Part shown: positions 1 to 6,774 of the stretch, piece by piece
Layout of the letters: each line of letters begins with the position of its first letter
Numbering within the stretch: the first letter of the stretch is position 1
Source of the DNA: Candidatus Cloacimonadota bacterium
GTDB taxonomy: Bacteria; Cloacimonadota; Cloacimonadia; Cloacimonadales; JAJBBL01
Length of the DNA stretch: 7,356 nucleotides
NCBI GenBank assembly: GCA_020532365.1
Contig: JAJBBL010000161.1
Location: 1 to 7,356, forward strand
Direction: 5' to 3'
Made by a program: the position numbers and the translations under genes
The notes under the pieces: generated by a model
What the model saw: the letters and a program-made list of their open reading frames with translations, nothing else
The model's database searches: none
What the model was told of the DNA's origin: nothing

Positions 1-3000
1 TGCTATTATCGTTTAGTCCATCCCAAGTTAGCGAGTAACGGCCGGGCTCTTTGACTTCACTACATAAAGTTTTAACTCGCTGACCGAGTACGTTATATAC
101 AGTAATTTCGACATGTTCTCGCTCTTGCAGTGAAAAGGAGATCGTTGTACTTGGGTTAAATGGGTTAGGGTAGTTTTCACCAAGTTCTGTAGTGAGGGTT
201 GGCAACAGTATATCGTCTGCCGAAGAGCAGAGCCCTTGTCCGAAGAGCTCAATTCTTAATTCAGGCTGATATATAGAGTTGGTACTAAAAACCAATTCTC
301 CATCGTAGCTTTTTGTCTCAGTCGGCGCAAAGGTAATCCTAATCTCTTCAGATTCATTAGGATTTAAGCTGTAGGTGTACTCAGTTCGCTCTGAAGCATT
401 GTCGAAGAAATAGCCGTCAGGGAGGGTGATTACCCCTTCGAGGGTGGAGTCGCCAAAGTTGCGGAGCAAGAAGGCTTGGGTAGCAGATTCTCCGCTGCTA
501 AGGGTACCGAACTCTAATCTATCGATATCTGTATAAATTATTGGTTTAGTAGTTATTGAAGTAATAGGTGGAAACTCTATAAGATCGATCCACACGGCGT
601 CAATTCCGCTACTAATAGATTCATTTTTTGCATAAGTCCAGCGGAAGGTGTGCGTGCCTGGATCTACTGGGAATGAGACTTTACTCCAGTTCCCGCCACC
701 TGACCATTCGCCCATTTTAACATCGTTGATGAAAAACATTAGGTAGTCACCATACGCTTCGGTTGAAGTGCGGCGGAAGAAGCTAATCTCACCGCTGTCA
801 ACGATACGGAGTTCAATATACATAGAGCTCGTTTGGTTGTGAGTTATCTTTCCCGATCTGGCGGAATAGGCTCCTTGATGGGCAAGATCCGTCTCGATCT
901 CCCAGTCTCTGGTGCCTGTAAAGCGCCAATTATTACTTTTGAAGTCACCCGAAGAGAAGTCCTCCACTTTATGTCCCAAAGCATTGGAGATGTATGTGTT
1001 ATAGGTCTTTTGCAGGGAATACCCACCGGAAGTTATTACAGCGCCTAAGCTTAAGATGGTGTTAGGTTTCACCTCTTCACCTATTTTGAGAATAAATCGA
1101 GCATTCGTTATCCCATACGGATGGATTACCCCTATCTCTTGCACGCTACTTGAGATTACTTCATTGTTGGGGTCAAAGGTGAAGAGACTAACCGATGTTT
1201 GCGGGGTTATGGCGTGTCCATCGTTTTTAATAGGTAGGTATACAATAACAGTTTCGCCCGGATCAATCATCTTGTTGTTATTGCCGGACGAATCATCTAT
1301 TGTGAGAGCGCTGGTTTTCAGGATAGGGGCGTTGATTCTAAATTGAAATGACTTCTCCCAAATGTTCTCTTCATTATCGACAAAGTTGAGAGAGAATAAA
1401 AGAGTTTGCCCATCTTCTATACCTTGTGCAAATTCAATTTGAAAAGCTTCTTCTAAGCTTAGCACTTCATCCGGTTGCAGATCTCCAACCTCAAAAGCTG
1501 GCTCTTTGATTATCAATAGCGGATCGTCAGAAACGAGGGCAGCTTTAATTCCAACCGCTTTATCTACTCCAACGTTACGTAGATTGAATGCAATGTTGAC
1601 TGTTTCGTCGAAGTTAAAGTTTAAATACTCGTTCACCAATTTATCGTTAAACCTAAAGTCGTAAAACGTGAGATAAGCCCCTTCATTAACAGAGTAGGGG
1701 ATGGATCCAACGTAAGTCACTTTATTAAAAGCAGTAACGGTAAGTAGTAGTATTTGAGGCATATCTGGCGGGTTATTTATCGGTAGCTCGATAATTCCGT
1801 TACTGTTAGTATATCCGGAGCCGATAATAGAGCGGCCGTCCGACAAAGAAACCAGTGCGTTAGGGGTATCAGTCTGCACCAAGAGACTCTTTTCATCAAA
1901 GAAGAGAACTTCGGGATGATCAACTAACATTTGTTGGGGGGTATCGGTTCTGACTTGAAGCGAAGCGTCGCCAAAAATATGCCAGTTTAGAAACTCTTGA
2001 CCACCACTACCACCCCATTGATCTATCATTTTAGAGGAGCCGTTGTACATCAGACCACCAATAGTATTTACCTTCTCTTTGGTTAACAGGTCTATAATTT
2101 CATTCTGTGCAGTCATCGGCTGGATCCACGCTTGGCTAACAGAGGAGGCGTACATAGCTATAGCTCCGGTTGGATTATCATTTGAGCTGTTTTTTGCTCT
2201 AAGCCAAGCTTCAGCGAAGCAGGTAGAAGCTGTAAAATTACCGTTCAAGCAGGCTACTGATACTATAAAGGGCAATTTTAATTCGTTTTTTAAGCTATTG
2301 ACATGACTATTTCCAAAGCCAGTAGTAACCCAAAGAGTGGTAAGACCGTGCCCAACATAGTTAATCATTCCACGTCCAGCATTCACGGCGTTACGTACCT
2401 GAGTTGCAGTGGCACTGGGCTGATAAAATCCGTCCACATGGTCGTAATTGTAGTCGAGAAGATCATTTCTGATTTTATTCATATGTTCGATATCAGATGG
2501 GTGTTCACCCTCATTAGAAGCGATACCGATTGCGGAACGAAACCAATCTGCATCTTCATCTATATCTCTTTCATAGTGGATGGTACGTTCCACTTGAGTT
2601 TTTACTTGTGCGACATTTTCTGCTGAAAAGCGTCCAACAAATATTTCAGGGTAGTAATCATCTCCGTCAAGCAGTGCATAACTCGGGTCTGAGCCGCCGT
2701 TACGTACATATGTAGTAGCTATTTGAGCGGCATCACCCACTAATTGGACGAAGGTAAGGCCATCATTTAGGTTATATTGTGTTTGGATAAACGCTTTGAT
2801 CTGTAGATAGGTATTCCCTATGGATGACAACCTAATCAGTTCGGTCGGGAGCCCTTTTTGATTTTTCCACTCTACATAGGGGGTGATAGCTTCGATAAAT
2901 TCATCGTAACAAATGACTATCATCCGCCCAGATTCAGGAATAAGCTCATAACGCTGCTCAGTAAAGTTGATAAAATGATCTCGATAGATCTGTTGAAACT

Positions 3001-3625
3001 CTATGCTATAGTTACTGCGGTTTCTGTTTAGAACGTTGACGGTATCAACACCAACCTCTTTAACTTCAATTAGCATTCGTTTATACACACGAAGTTTTCC
3101 TTCAACCGGGTTATACTGGAATGGGTAGATTTTAGCTGTAAGTCCACGAAAGTCCCGAAATATGTAAGGGTCATCAGAGTCAACTAATATGCCGGGGAAA
3201 AGTTCATCAGTTTGGTACTGCTCGCTGAAGCTGTAGGGGATCTGATTCGGGTTTATATTACGATAGACAATCCCTTTAGAGGGGGCGACATCCAAGGTCA
3301 GATCAAGAAACTCTCCACCGACGAAGCTGACCTCCATCTTTGACTGATCTGGAATAATCAAGCTCTTGGAAATATAGGGGAGCTCAGGGCTACCCTCTTC
3401 CATTAAAAAGCCTTGGTCAGATAAACGTATCTGCTGATAAGTTTTGCCTTCTATATCAAGTTCGTACTGCTCGAAGCTTCCCAAGTGGAGCTCCAGCATT
3501 GTACTCTCATTGTCACTCTTTATTACTTCAATCTTAAAGTCTTCTATTGATGAGATGCTTGTAGTGTTAGCCATTAATACTACTGTGAGTAGAGCCAACA
3601 GCATACTCAAATATATTCTTCTCAT
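1..3625 (-). CDS. Secreted gingipain-like cysteine protease (peptidase family C25) with T9SS-type C-terminal sorting domain; 3' end beyond the window
   Basis: One uninterrupted frame of 1208 codons runs from ATG at 3625 to the left edge with no stop, so the C-terminus is missing. The start follows GGAGG by 4 nt and opens a signal peptide (MRR, then a hydrophobic stretch at about 4-18). Order of parts: C25-type prodomain about 25-230; catalytic domain about 232-555; gingipain-type Ig domain about 557-645; two beta-rich, CARDB-like segments about 650-766 and 767-881; a jelly-roll-like segment about 882-1020; an ASPM/HYDIN-like Ig repeat about 1026-1132; and a sorting domain opening with ENYPNPFNPSTTI from 1150. 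The catalytic domain has the family block DPSYALLDGDDYYPEIFVGR (313-332), His426 in NYVGHG and Cys459 in SVACLNGNF. The 33-residue His-Cys spacing equals that of gingipain R (His211/Cys244). By family knowledge it is an endopeptidase exported by Sec, then through the outer membrane by a type IX-like machine. Cleavage specificity cannot be read here. The sorting domain usually runs 80-90 residues, so roughly 25-35 residues are missing. Confidence 0.93.
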   Translation of the reverse strand, partial: MRRIYLSMLLALLTVVLMANTTSISSIEDFKIEVIKSDNESTMLELHLGSFEQYELDIEGKTYQQIRLSDQGFLMEEGSPELPYISKSLIIPDQSKMEVSFVGGEFLDLTLDVAPSKGIVYRNINPNQIPYSFSEQYQTDELFPGILVDSDDPYIFRDFRGLTAKIYPFQYNPVEGKLRVYKRMLIEVKEVGVDTVNVLNRNRSNYSIEFQQIYRDHFINFTEQRYELIPESGRMIVICYDEFIEAITPYVEWKNQKGLPTELIRLSSIGNTYLQIKAFIQTQYNLNDGLTFVQLVGDAAQIATTYVRNGGSDPSYALLDGDDYYPEIFVGRFSAENVAQVKTQVERTIHYERDIDEDADWFRSAIGIASNEGEHPSDIEHMNKIRNDLLDYNYDHVDGFYQPSATATQVRNAVNAGRGMINYVGHGLTTLWVTTGFGNSHVNSLKNELKLPFIVSVACLNGNFTASTCFAEAWLRAKNSSNDNPTGAIAMYASSVSQAWIQPMTAQNEIIDLLTKEKVNTIGGLMYNGSSKMIDQWGGSGGQEFLNWHIFGDASLQVRTDTPQQMLVDHPEVLFFDEKSLLVQTDTPNALVSLSDGRSIIGSGYTNSNGIIELPINNPPDMPQILLLTVTAFNKVTYVGSIPYSVNEGAYLTFYDFRFNDKLVNEYLNFNFDETVNIAFNLRNVGVDKAVGIKAALVSDDPLLIIKEPAFEVGDLQPDEVLSLEEAFQIEFAQGIEDGQTLLFSLNFVDNEENIWEKSFQFRINAPILKTSALTIDDSSGNNNKMIDPGETVIVYLPIKNDGHAITPQTSVSLFTFDPNNEVISSSVQEIGVIHPYGITNARFILKIGEEVKPNTILSLGAVITSGGYSLQKTYNTYISNALGHKVEDFSSGDFKSNNWRFTGTRDWEIETDLAHQGAYSARSGKITHNQTSSMYIELRIVDSGEISFFRRTSTEAYGDYLMFFINDVKMGEWSGGGNWSKVSFPVDPGTHTFRWTYAKNESISSGIDAVWIDLIEFPPITSITTKPIIYTDIDRLEFGTLSSGESATQAFLLRNFGDSTLEGVITLPDGYFFDNASERTEYTYSLNPNESEEIRITFAPTETKSYDGELVFSTNSIYQPELRIELFGQGLCSSADDILLPTLTTELGENYPNPFNPSTTISFSLQEREHVEITVYNVLGQRVKTLCSEVKEPGRYSLTWDGLNDNS

Positions 3626-3629
3626 TAAA

Positions 3630-3634
3630 CCTCC
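3630..3634 (-). promoter_or_regulatory. Ribosome binding site of the C25 protease gene
   Basis: Read on the minus strand this is GGAGG, 4 nt before the ATG at 3625. It fixes the start directly ahead of the signal peptide. The spacing is a little short but the match to the anti-Shine-Dalgarno sequence is strong. Confidence 0.75.
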
Positions 3635-3655
3635 ATTTTCCCGAATAGGAATCTG

Positions 3656-3668
3656 CATATCCAATATG
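3656..3668. repeat. Small inverted repeat upstream of the protease gene
   Basis: The sequence is CATAT-CCA-ATATG, a perfect 5-bp inverted repeat around 3 nt, 30 bp upstream of the protease start codon. It could be an operator, or chance in AT-rich DNA. It is too short to call a terminator and no T run follows on either strand. Confidence 0.3.
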
Positions 3669-3688
3669 AGAGGATGTATAGACGTCAA
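3661..3688 (-). promoter_or_regulatory. Weak sigma70-like promoter candidate for the protease gene
   Basis: On the minus strand TTGACG (3688-3683) is followed after 16 nt by TATTGG (3666-3661). The -35 box matches consensus at 5 of 6 positions, but the -10 box is poor. It lies in the 129-bp gap after copA and would let the protease be transcribed independently. No clear terminator separates the two genes, so readthrough from copA is also possible. Confidence 0.25.
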
Positions 3689-3754
3689 GAAAATATTTCA
3701 GTCTAAGTGGTAGAGCTGATACAATAAACTCTTTTTTACACCTATGATCGGATA

Positions 3755-6211
3755 TTAACCCAGCTTCATCTTTTTTAGCCTTAACGAGTTATAGATGACG
3801 TTAAGTGAGCTAAACGACATTGCAGCTGCACCTATCATCGGGTGAAGCAGTCCAAGCATAGCTATCGGGACGGCTATCACGTTGTAAAACCAAGCCCAGA
3901 AGAAGTTTTCTTTAATCTTGCGGAAGATTGCTTGTGATAGTTTAATGGCTGAGACTACATTGACCAGCTCATTTCGGATCAGGGTAACGTCCGCTGCTTC
4001 TATAGCGATATCTGTACCGGTTCCGAGCGCTATACCCACATTCGCCTGTTTCAATGCCGGGGCATCGTTAATACCGTCACCGACCATCGCCACCAATCCA
4101 TATTTCTCTTGTAGTTTAATAACTTCGTTGACTTTCCCCTCGGGTAATACTTCAGCGGCGATCTGCTTAATACCGGCAAGTTTAGCTATAGCTTCAGCGG
4201 TCTTACGATTATCTCCAGTGACCATAATCGAGACGATCCCCAACTCGTCTAACATCTTGATTGCCTGTTTAGAATCCTCTTTAATCTTGTCAGCTACAGC
4301 GATGACTCCGATTAATTGTCCATCTAACGCTATCAAAAGAAGGGTTTTAGCCTCGTTCTCCAAGTTGTTCATTGTAGACTCTGCTCCGACAAAGTCGATC
4401 CCGTGATCTGAGAGGAGTTTTCTATTTCCAGCATAAACACGTTTACCGTCTACGGTACCGACAATCCCTTTGCCGGGGATCGCTTCGACTTCAGTTACGT
4501 TTGAAAGCTTGACTTTTCGCTCTTCGGCATAGGCTATTACAGCGGTGCCGAGCGGATGCTCAGAGGCTTTCTCTAACGTTGCGGAGTAAAAGATCACCAT
4601 ATCGACTGAGAAGTTGTTGAACGGTTTGACGTCGGTAACTTCAGGTTTACCGTGTGTAATAGTCCCGGTTTTATCAAAAGCTATCGCTTTAATTTCACGT
4701 AAGGTTTGTACAGCTTCACCGCTACGGATCAAGATCCCGTGTTCTGCACCTAATCCACTACCGACCATTAAAGCGGTTGGAGTTCCCAATCCCAAGGCAC
4801 AGGGGCAGGCGATGACTAATACTGCTGTAGCGGTAATGAAGGCTAAGGTTAAGCCGCCTGCTGCTGGGTTGACCCAAGGTAGGAAGGTTGCGCCCCATTC
4901 AATAATAGAGCGATGGAATTCAGGGAATAGCCAGTGGGAGAGGAAGGTAAGGGCAGTTAAGCCGAGTATTACCGGTACGAAGTAGCCGGTCACTCTATCA
5001 GCAAACTCTTGTATCGGTACTTTTGAGCCTTGGCATTCTTCCACTAATTTAATCACTTGTGACAAGAAGGTATCTTTCCCTGTTTTGGCCACTTTTACTT
5101 TTAGAAATCCTTGCTTGTTGATAGTGGCACCGATCACCTCTTCGCCGACTGTGCGGGTAACCGGCATCGATTCACCAGAGACCATTGATTCGTCTATCGA
5201 GCTTGTCCCTTCGATGATGATGCCATCGATCGGAATCTTTTCGCCAGGTTTGACAATCATTATATCGCCCACTTCTAACTCTTTGACTGATACTTCGATT
5301 ACTTCTCCATCTCTTTCAATACTTGCTGTTTTTGCTCCTAAGTGAATGAGTTTTTTGATAGCTTCGGAGGAGCGCCCTTTAGCTCTATTTTCGAGGTATT
5401 TACCGACTAAGTGGAAAGTCATAATTGTAGTAGCCATTTCAACGAAGGTCTGAATGTCGAAGAAGAAACCAGCTAAACCGACAAGGAATGGGGGTAACGA
5501 ACCGAGACTCACCAAAACATCCATATTAGCAGCTCTGTTCTTTAAAGAGAGCCAGCTCGATTTATGAACTCCGAAGCCAATGATAAAGACTACTGGGAAG
5601 CCGAGTAAAACAGTTATTAGATGGTAATAAGGGATGACGAAGCCAGCCATCTTGAAAATCATTAGGATCATCACAATGCCAGCCAAGATAGATGAATAGA
5701 TCATCTTGTTCCTCGCCATTTTTACATAGTCGAGTGAATCATCCTGTTCCTCTTCATCCTCAGCGATAGTCGATTCATACCCTAAGTTGGCAATAATTTG
5801 ACGGATCTCGCTCAGCTTGATCTGCTTTCGGTCGAAGATAATAGTCCCTTTTTCATTAGCAAAATTTATATGTACCTCAGTTATACCTGCGGTCTCTTTA
5901 AGTTTCTTTTCAATACCACCGGAGCAGTTAACGCAAGACATCCCTTTAATTTGTAGGATTACTTTTTCAGTGTTATCATTCAAGTCTTCACCAAGTTTTG
6001 CCTTGTATCCCAACTGGTCGATCATATCGAGGATTTGTTCTACTTTAATTATTTCGGGTTGAAAGCTGACCAACGCTTTCCCATTAGCAAAGTTTACATT
6101 AGCCTCAGTTACCCCCTCCATATTGCGGAGCGTGCCTTCAACGCCACCAGAGCAGCTGGCACAGGTCATCCCTTCAATGTCGACGGTTATCCTTCTTATA
6201 TCGTTAGCCAT
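3755..6211 (-). CDS. copA: Cu+-exporting P-type ATPase (P1B-1, CopA type) with two N-terminal metal-binding domains
   Basis: This complete 818-residue inner-membrane pump should use ATP to expel Cu+ (possibly Ag+) from the cytoplasm. Two heavy-metal-associated domains carry GMTCASC (Cys17/Cys20) and GMSCVNC (Cys93/Cys96). An acidic linker at about 150-160 leads to eight predicted membrane segments, near 169-187, 192-214, 231-250, 257-273, 409-427, 453-475, 770-790 and 793-811. The actuator motif is SGES (345-348). The transport site CPC is at 469-471, the phosphorylated Asp513 sits in DKTGT, the nucleotide-binding HP is at 552-553 (SEHPLG), TGDN is at 665-668 and GDGIND at 711-716. Copper specificity is supported by Tyr776-Asn777 in membrane segment 7 and by Met798 and Ser802 in the MSFSS motif of segment 8, the P1B-1 signature. 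The length is normal for a two-HMA CopA. AGGAGG lies 5 nt before the ATG. No copper chaperone or CsoR/CueR-type regulator is adjacent. Confidence 0.97.
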   Translation of the reverse strand: MANDIRRITVDIEGMTCASCSGGVEGTLRNMEGVTEANVNFANGKALVSFQPEIIKVEQILDMIDQLGYKAKLGEDLNDNTEKVILQIKGMSCVNCSGGIEKKLKETAGITEVHINFANEKGTIIFDRKQIKLSEIRQIIANLGYESTIAEDEEEQDDSLDYVKMARNKMIYSSILAGIVMILMIFKMAGFVIPYYHLITVLLGFPVVFIIGFGVHKSSWLSLKNRAANMDVLVSLGSLPPFLVGLAGFFFDIQTFVEMATTIMTFHLVGKYLENRAKGRSSEAIKKLIHLGAKTASIERDGEVIEVSVKELEVGDIMIVKPGEKIPIDGIIIEGTSSIDESMVSGESMPVTRTVGEEVIGATINKQGFLKVKVAKTGKDTFLSQVIKLVEECQGSKVPIQEFADRVTGYFVPVILGLTALTFLSHWLFPEFHRSIIEWGATFLPWVNPAAGGLTLAFITATAVLVIACPCALGLGTPTALMVGSGLGAEHGILIRSGEAVQTLREIKAIAFDKTGTITHGKPEVTDVKPFNNFSVDMVIFYSATLEKASEHPLGTAVIAYAEERKVKLSNVTEVEAIPGKGIVGTVDGKRVYAGNRKLLSDHGIDFVGAESTMNNLENEAKTLLLIALDGQLIGVIAVADKIKEDSKQAIKMLDELGIVSIMVTGDNRKTAEAIAKLAGIKQIAAEVLPEGKVNEVIKLQEKYGLVAMVGDGINDAPALKQANVGIALGTGTDIAIEAADVTLIRNELVNVVSAIKLSQAIFRKIKENFFWAWFYNVIAVPIAMLGLLHPMIGAAAMSFSSLNVIYNSLRLKKMKLG

Positions 6212-6216
6212 TAAAG

Positions 6217-6222
6217 CCTCCT
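6217..6222 (-). promoter_or_regulatory. Ribosome binding site of copA
   Basis: On the minus strand this is a perfect AGGAGG, 5 nt upstream of the ATG at 6211. It confirms the chosen start just before the first metal-binding domain. Confidence 0.8.
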
Positions 6223-6240
6223 TTTGCTATCTATCAATAA

Positions 6241-6268
6241 AAGATACTGTCTTTCTCTCATAAGGCAA
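6241..6268 (-). promoter_or_regulatory. Candidate sigma70-like promoter of copA
   Basis: On the minus strand TTGCCT (6268-6263) and TATCTT (6246-6241) are 16 nt apart. Each matches consensus at 4 of 6 positions, and the -10 box lies about 30 nt before the start codon. The spacing is near normal, unlike the stretched 19-nt spacer of MerR/CueR-activated promoters. I see no CueR or CsoR dyad around it. Confidence 0.4.
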
Positions 6269-6305
6269 TTTGTTTTGATTTTTTCAGAGGTTTTTCTCTT
6301 CGTTG

Positions 6306-6316
6306 GTAATAATTAC
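6306..6316. promoter_or_regulatory. 11-bp AT-rich palindrome in the copA/receiver divergent region
   Basis: GTAAT-A-ATTAC is a perfect inverted repeat around one central base. It lies 58 bp upstream of the receiver start at 6374 and about 95 bp upstream of the copA start. It could bind a dimeric regulator acting on one or both genes, but a palindrome this short in AT-rich DNA can arise by chance. It does not resemble the CueR, CsoR or CopY boxes I know. Confidence 0.3.
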
Positions 6317-6363
6317 GTTTACAAGAAATGGGCTTAATATATTCAGTCAATAAACTGTACGAT

Positions 6364-6369
6364 GAGGTG
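6364..6369 (+). promoter_or_regulatory. Ribosome binding site that decides the receiver start
   Basis: GAGGTG, with GAGG ending 6 nt before the ATG at 6374, is a good Shine-Dalgarno site. The in-frame ATG at 6362 overlaps the same stretch and has no such site upstream. The later ATG is therefore preferred; it removes four residues (MRWQ) and gives the N-terminus MSDIKTILLVEDDED. Confidence 0.7.
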
Positions 6370-6373
6370 GCAA

Positions 6374-6742
6374 ATGTCAGACATAAAAACGATACTACTC
6401 GTTGAAGATGATGAAGATATAGTAAGCTGTTTGAAAGAGCTATTAGAGTTGCAGGGGTATAGGGTACTCGTTGCTTTAGATGGTGAGGAGGGGGTTAACC
6501 TTTACACTGAAAACAGAGAGAGGGTTTCTTTAGTAGTTACCGATTTAAACCTACCTAAGATGGATGGTGACGAAGTAATCAGAACAATAAATGAAATGAA
6601 TCCCGAACAACGGTTTATACTGGTCAGCGGATATATAGCTGACGATAAACTGATCAAACTTTACGAAGGTAGATTAACCTTCTTACAAAAGCCGTATAGG
6701 TTTCAGACGATTATAGAACTCGTTAGGGAGCAGACTACTTAG
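6374..6742 (+). CDS. Stand-alone response-regulator receiver (CheY-like) protein
   Basis: The 122-residue protein is a single receiver domain with no output domain. It should accept a phosphoryl group from a histidine kinase or phosphotransfer protein and act by protein-protein contact in the cytoplasm. The diagnostic residues are all present: acidic pocket Asp12/Asp13 (LLVEDDED), phosphoacceptor Asp57 in VVTDLNLPKMDG, Ser85 in LVSGY and Lys106 followed by Pro107 in FLQKPY. The VSGY and FLQKPY wording resembles receivers at the C-terminus of hybrid sensor kinases, so it may derive from one or work in a phosphorelay. No kinase lies in the window, so its partner is unknown. It is divergent from copA and convergent with aroB. 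An alternative start at 6362 adds four residues but lacks a ribosome binding site. I saw no strong promoter upstream; TAATAT at 6335-6340 is a possible -10 without a good -35. Confidence 0.9.
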   Translation: MSDIKTILLVEDDEDIVSCLKELLELQGYRVLVALDGEEGVNLYTENRERVSLVVTDLNLPKMDGDEVIRTINEMNPEQRFILVSGYIADDKLIKLYEGRLTFLQKPYRFQTIIELVREQTT

Positions 6743-6774
6743 CTTTTCCACTCTATCGGTCAGAGGGAGGCTAA
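6739..6774. repeat. Imperfect inverted repeat across the convergent gene ends
   Basis: TTAGC (6739-6743) pairs with GCTAA (6770-6774). Inside it TTCC pairs with GGAG (one G-T pair) and CTCT with AGAG around a 7-nt loop, interrupted by 2-nt and 1-nt bulges. It spans both stop codons of the converging receiver and aroB genes, where a shared terminator would be expected. Neither strand has a T run after the stem, so it is not a canonical intrinsic terminator. Confidence 0.3.

Noticed and set aside
28..252. Minus-strand open frame of 74 codons
   Set aside because: It overlaps the sorting domain of the protease in another frame. The protease frame is continuous across it and encodes the recognisable ENYPNPFNP motif.
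2043..2715. Plus-strand open frames opposite the protease catalytic domain
   Set aside because: They are antisense to the conserved C25 core, show no domain and have no convincing ribosome binding site.
1..3625. Possible frameshift or broken gene, since no complete frame closes here
   Set aside because: Translation stays in one frame from the ATG at 3625 to the left edge with no internal stop. The gene is merely cut by the window.
3918..4406. Plus-strand open frame of 162 codons antisense to copA
   Set aside because: It lies wholly antisense to the conserved ATP-binding region of copA, its translation shows no recognisable domain, and it is explained by the coding bias of the opposite strand. 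The frames at 4614-4985, 5085-5345 and 5817-6062 were rejected for the same reason.
6318..6343. TTTACA and TATATT as a promoter for the receiver
   Set aside because: The spacer is only 14 nt, too short for a normal sigma70 promoter. No better pairing was found.
6362..6373. Upstream ATG at 6362 as the receiver start
   Set aside because: It has no Shine-Dalgarno site, while GAGGTG is well placed for the ATG at 6374, which gives a normal receiver N-terminus.
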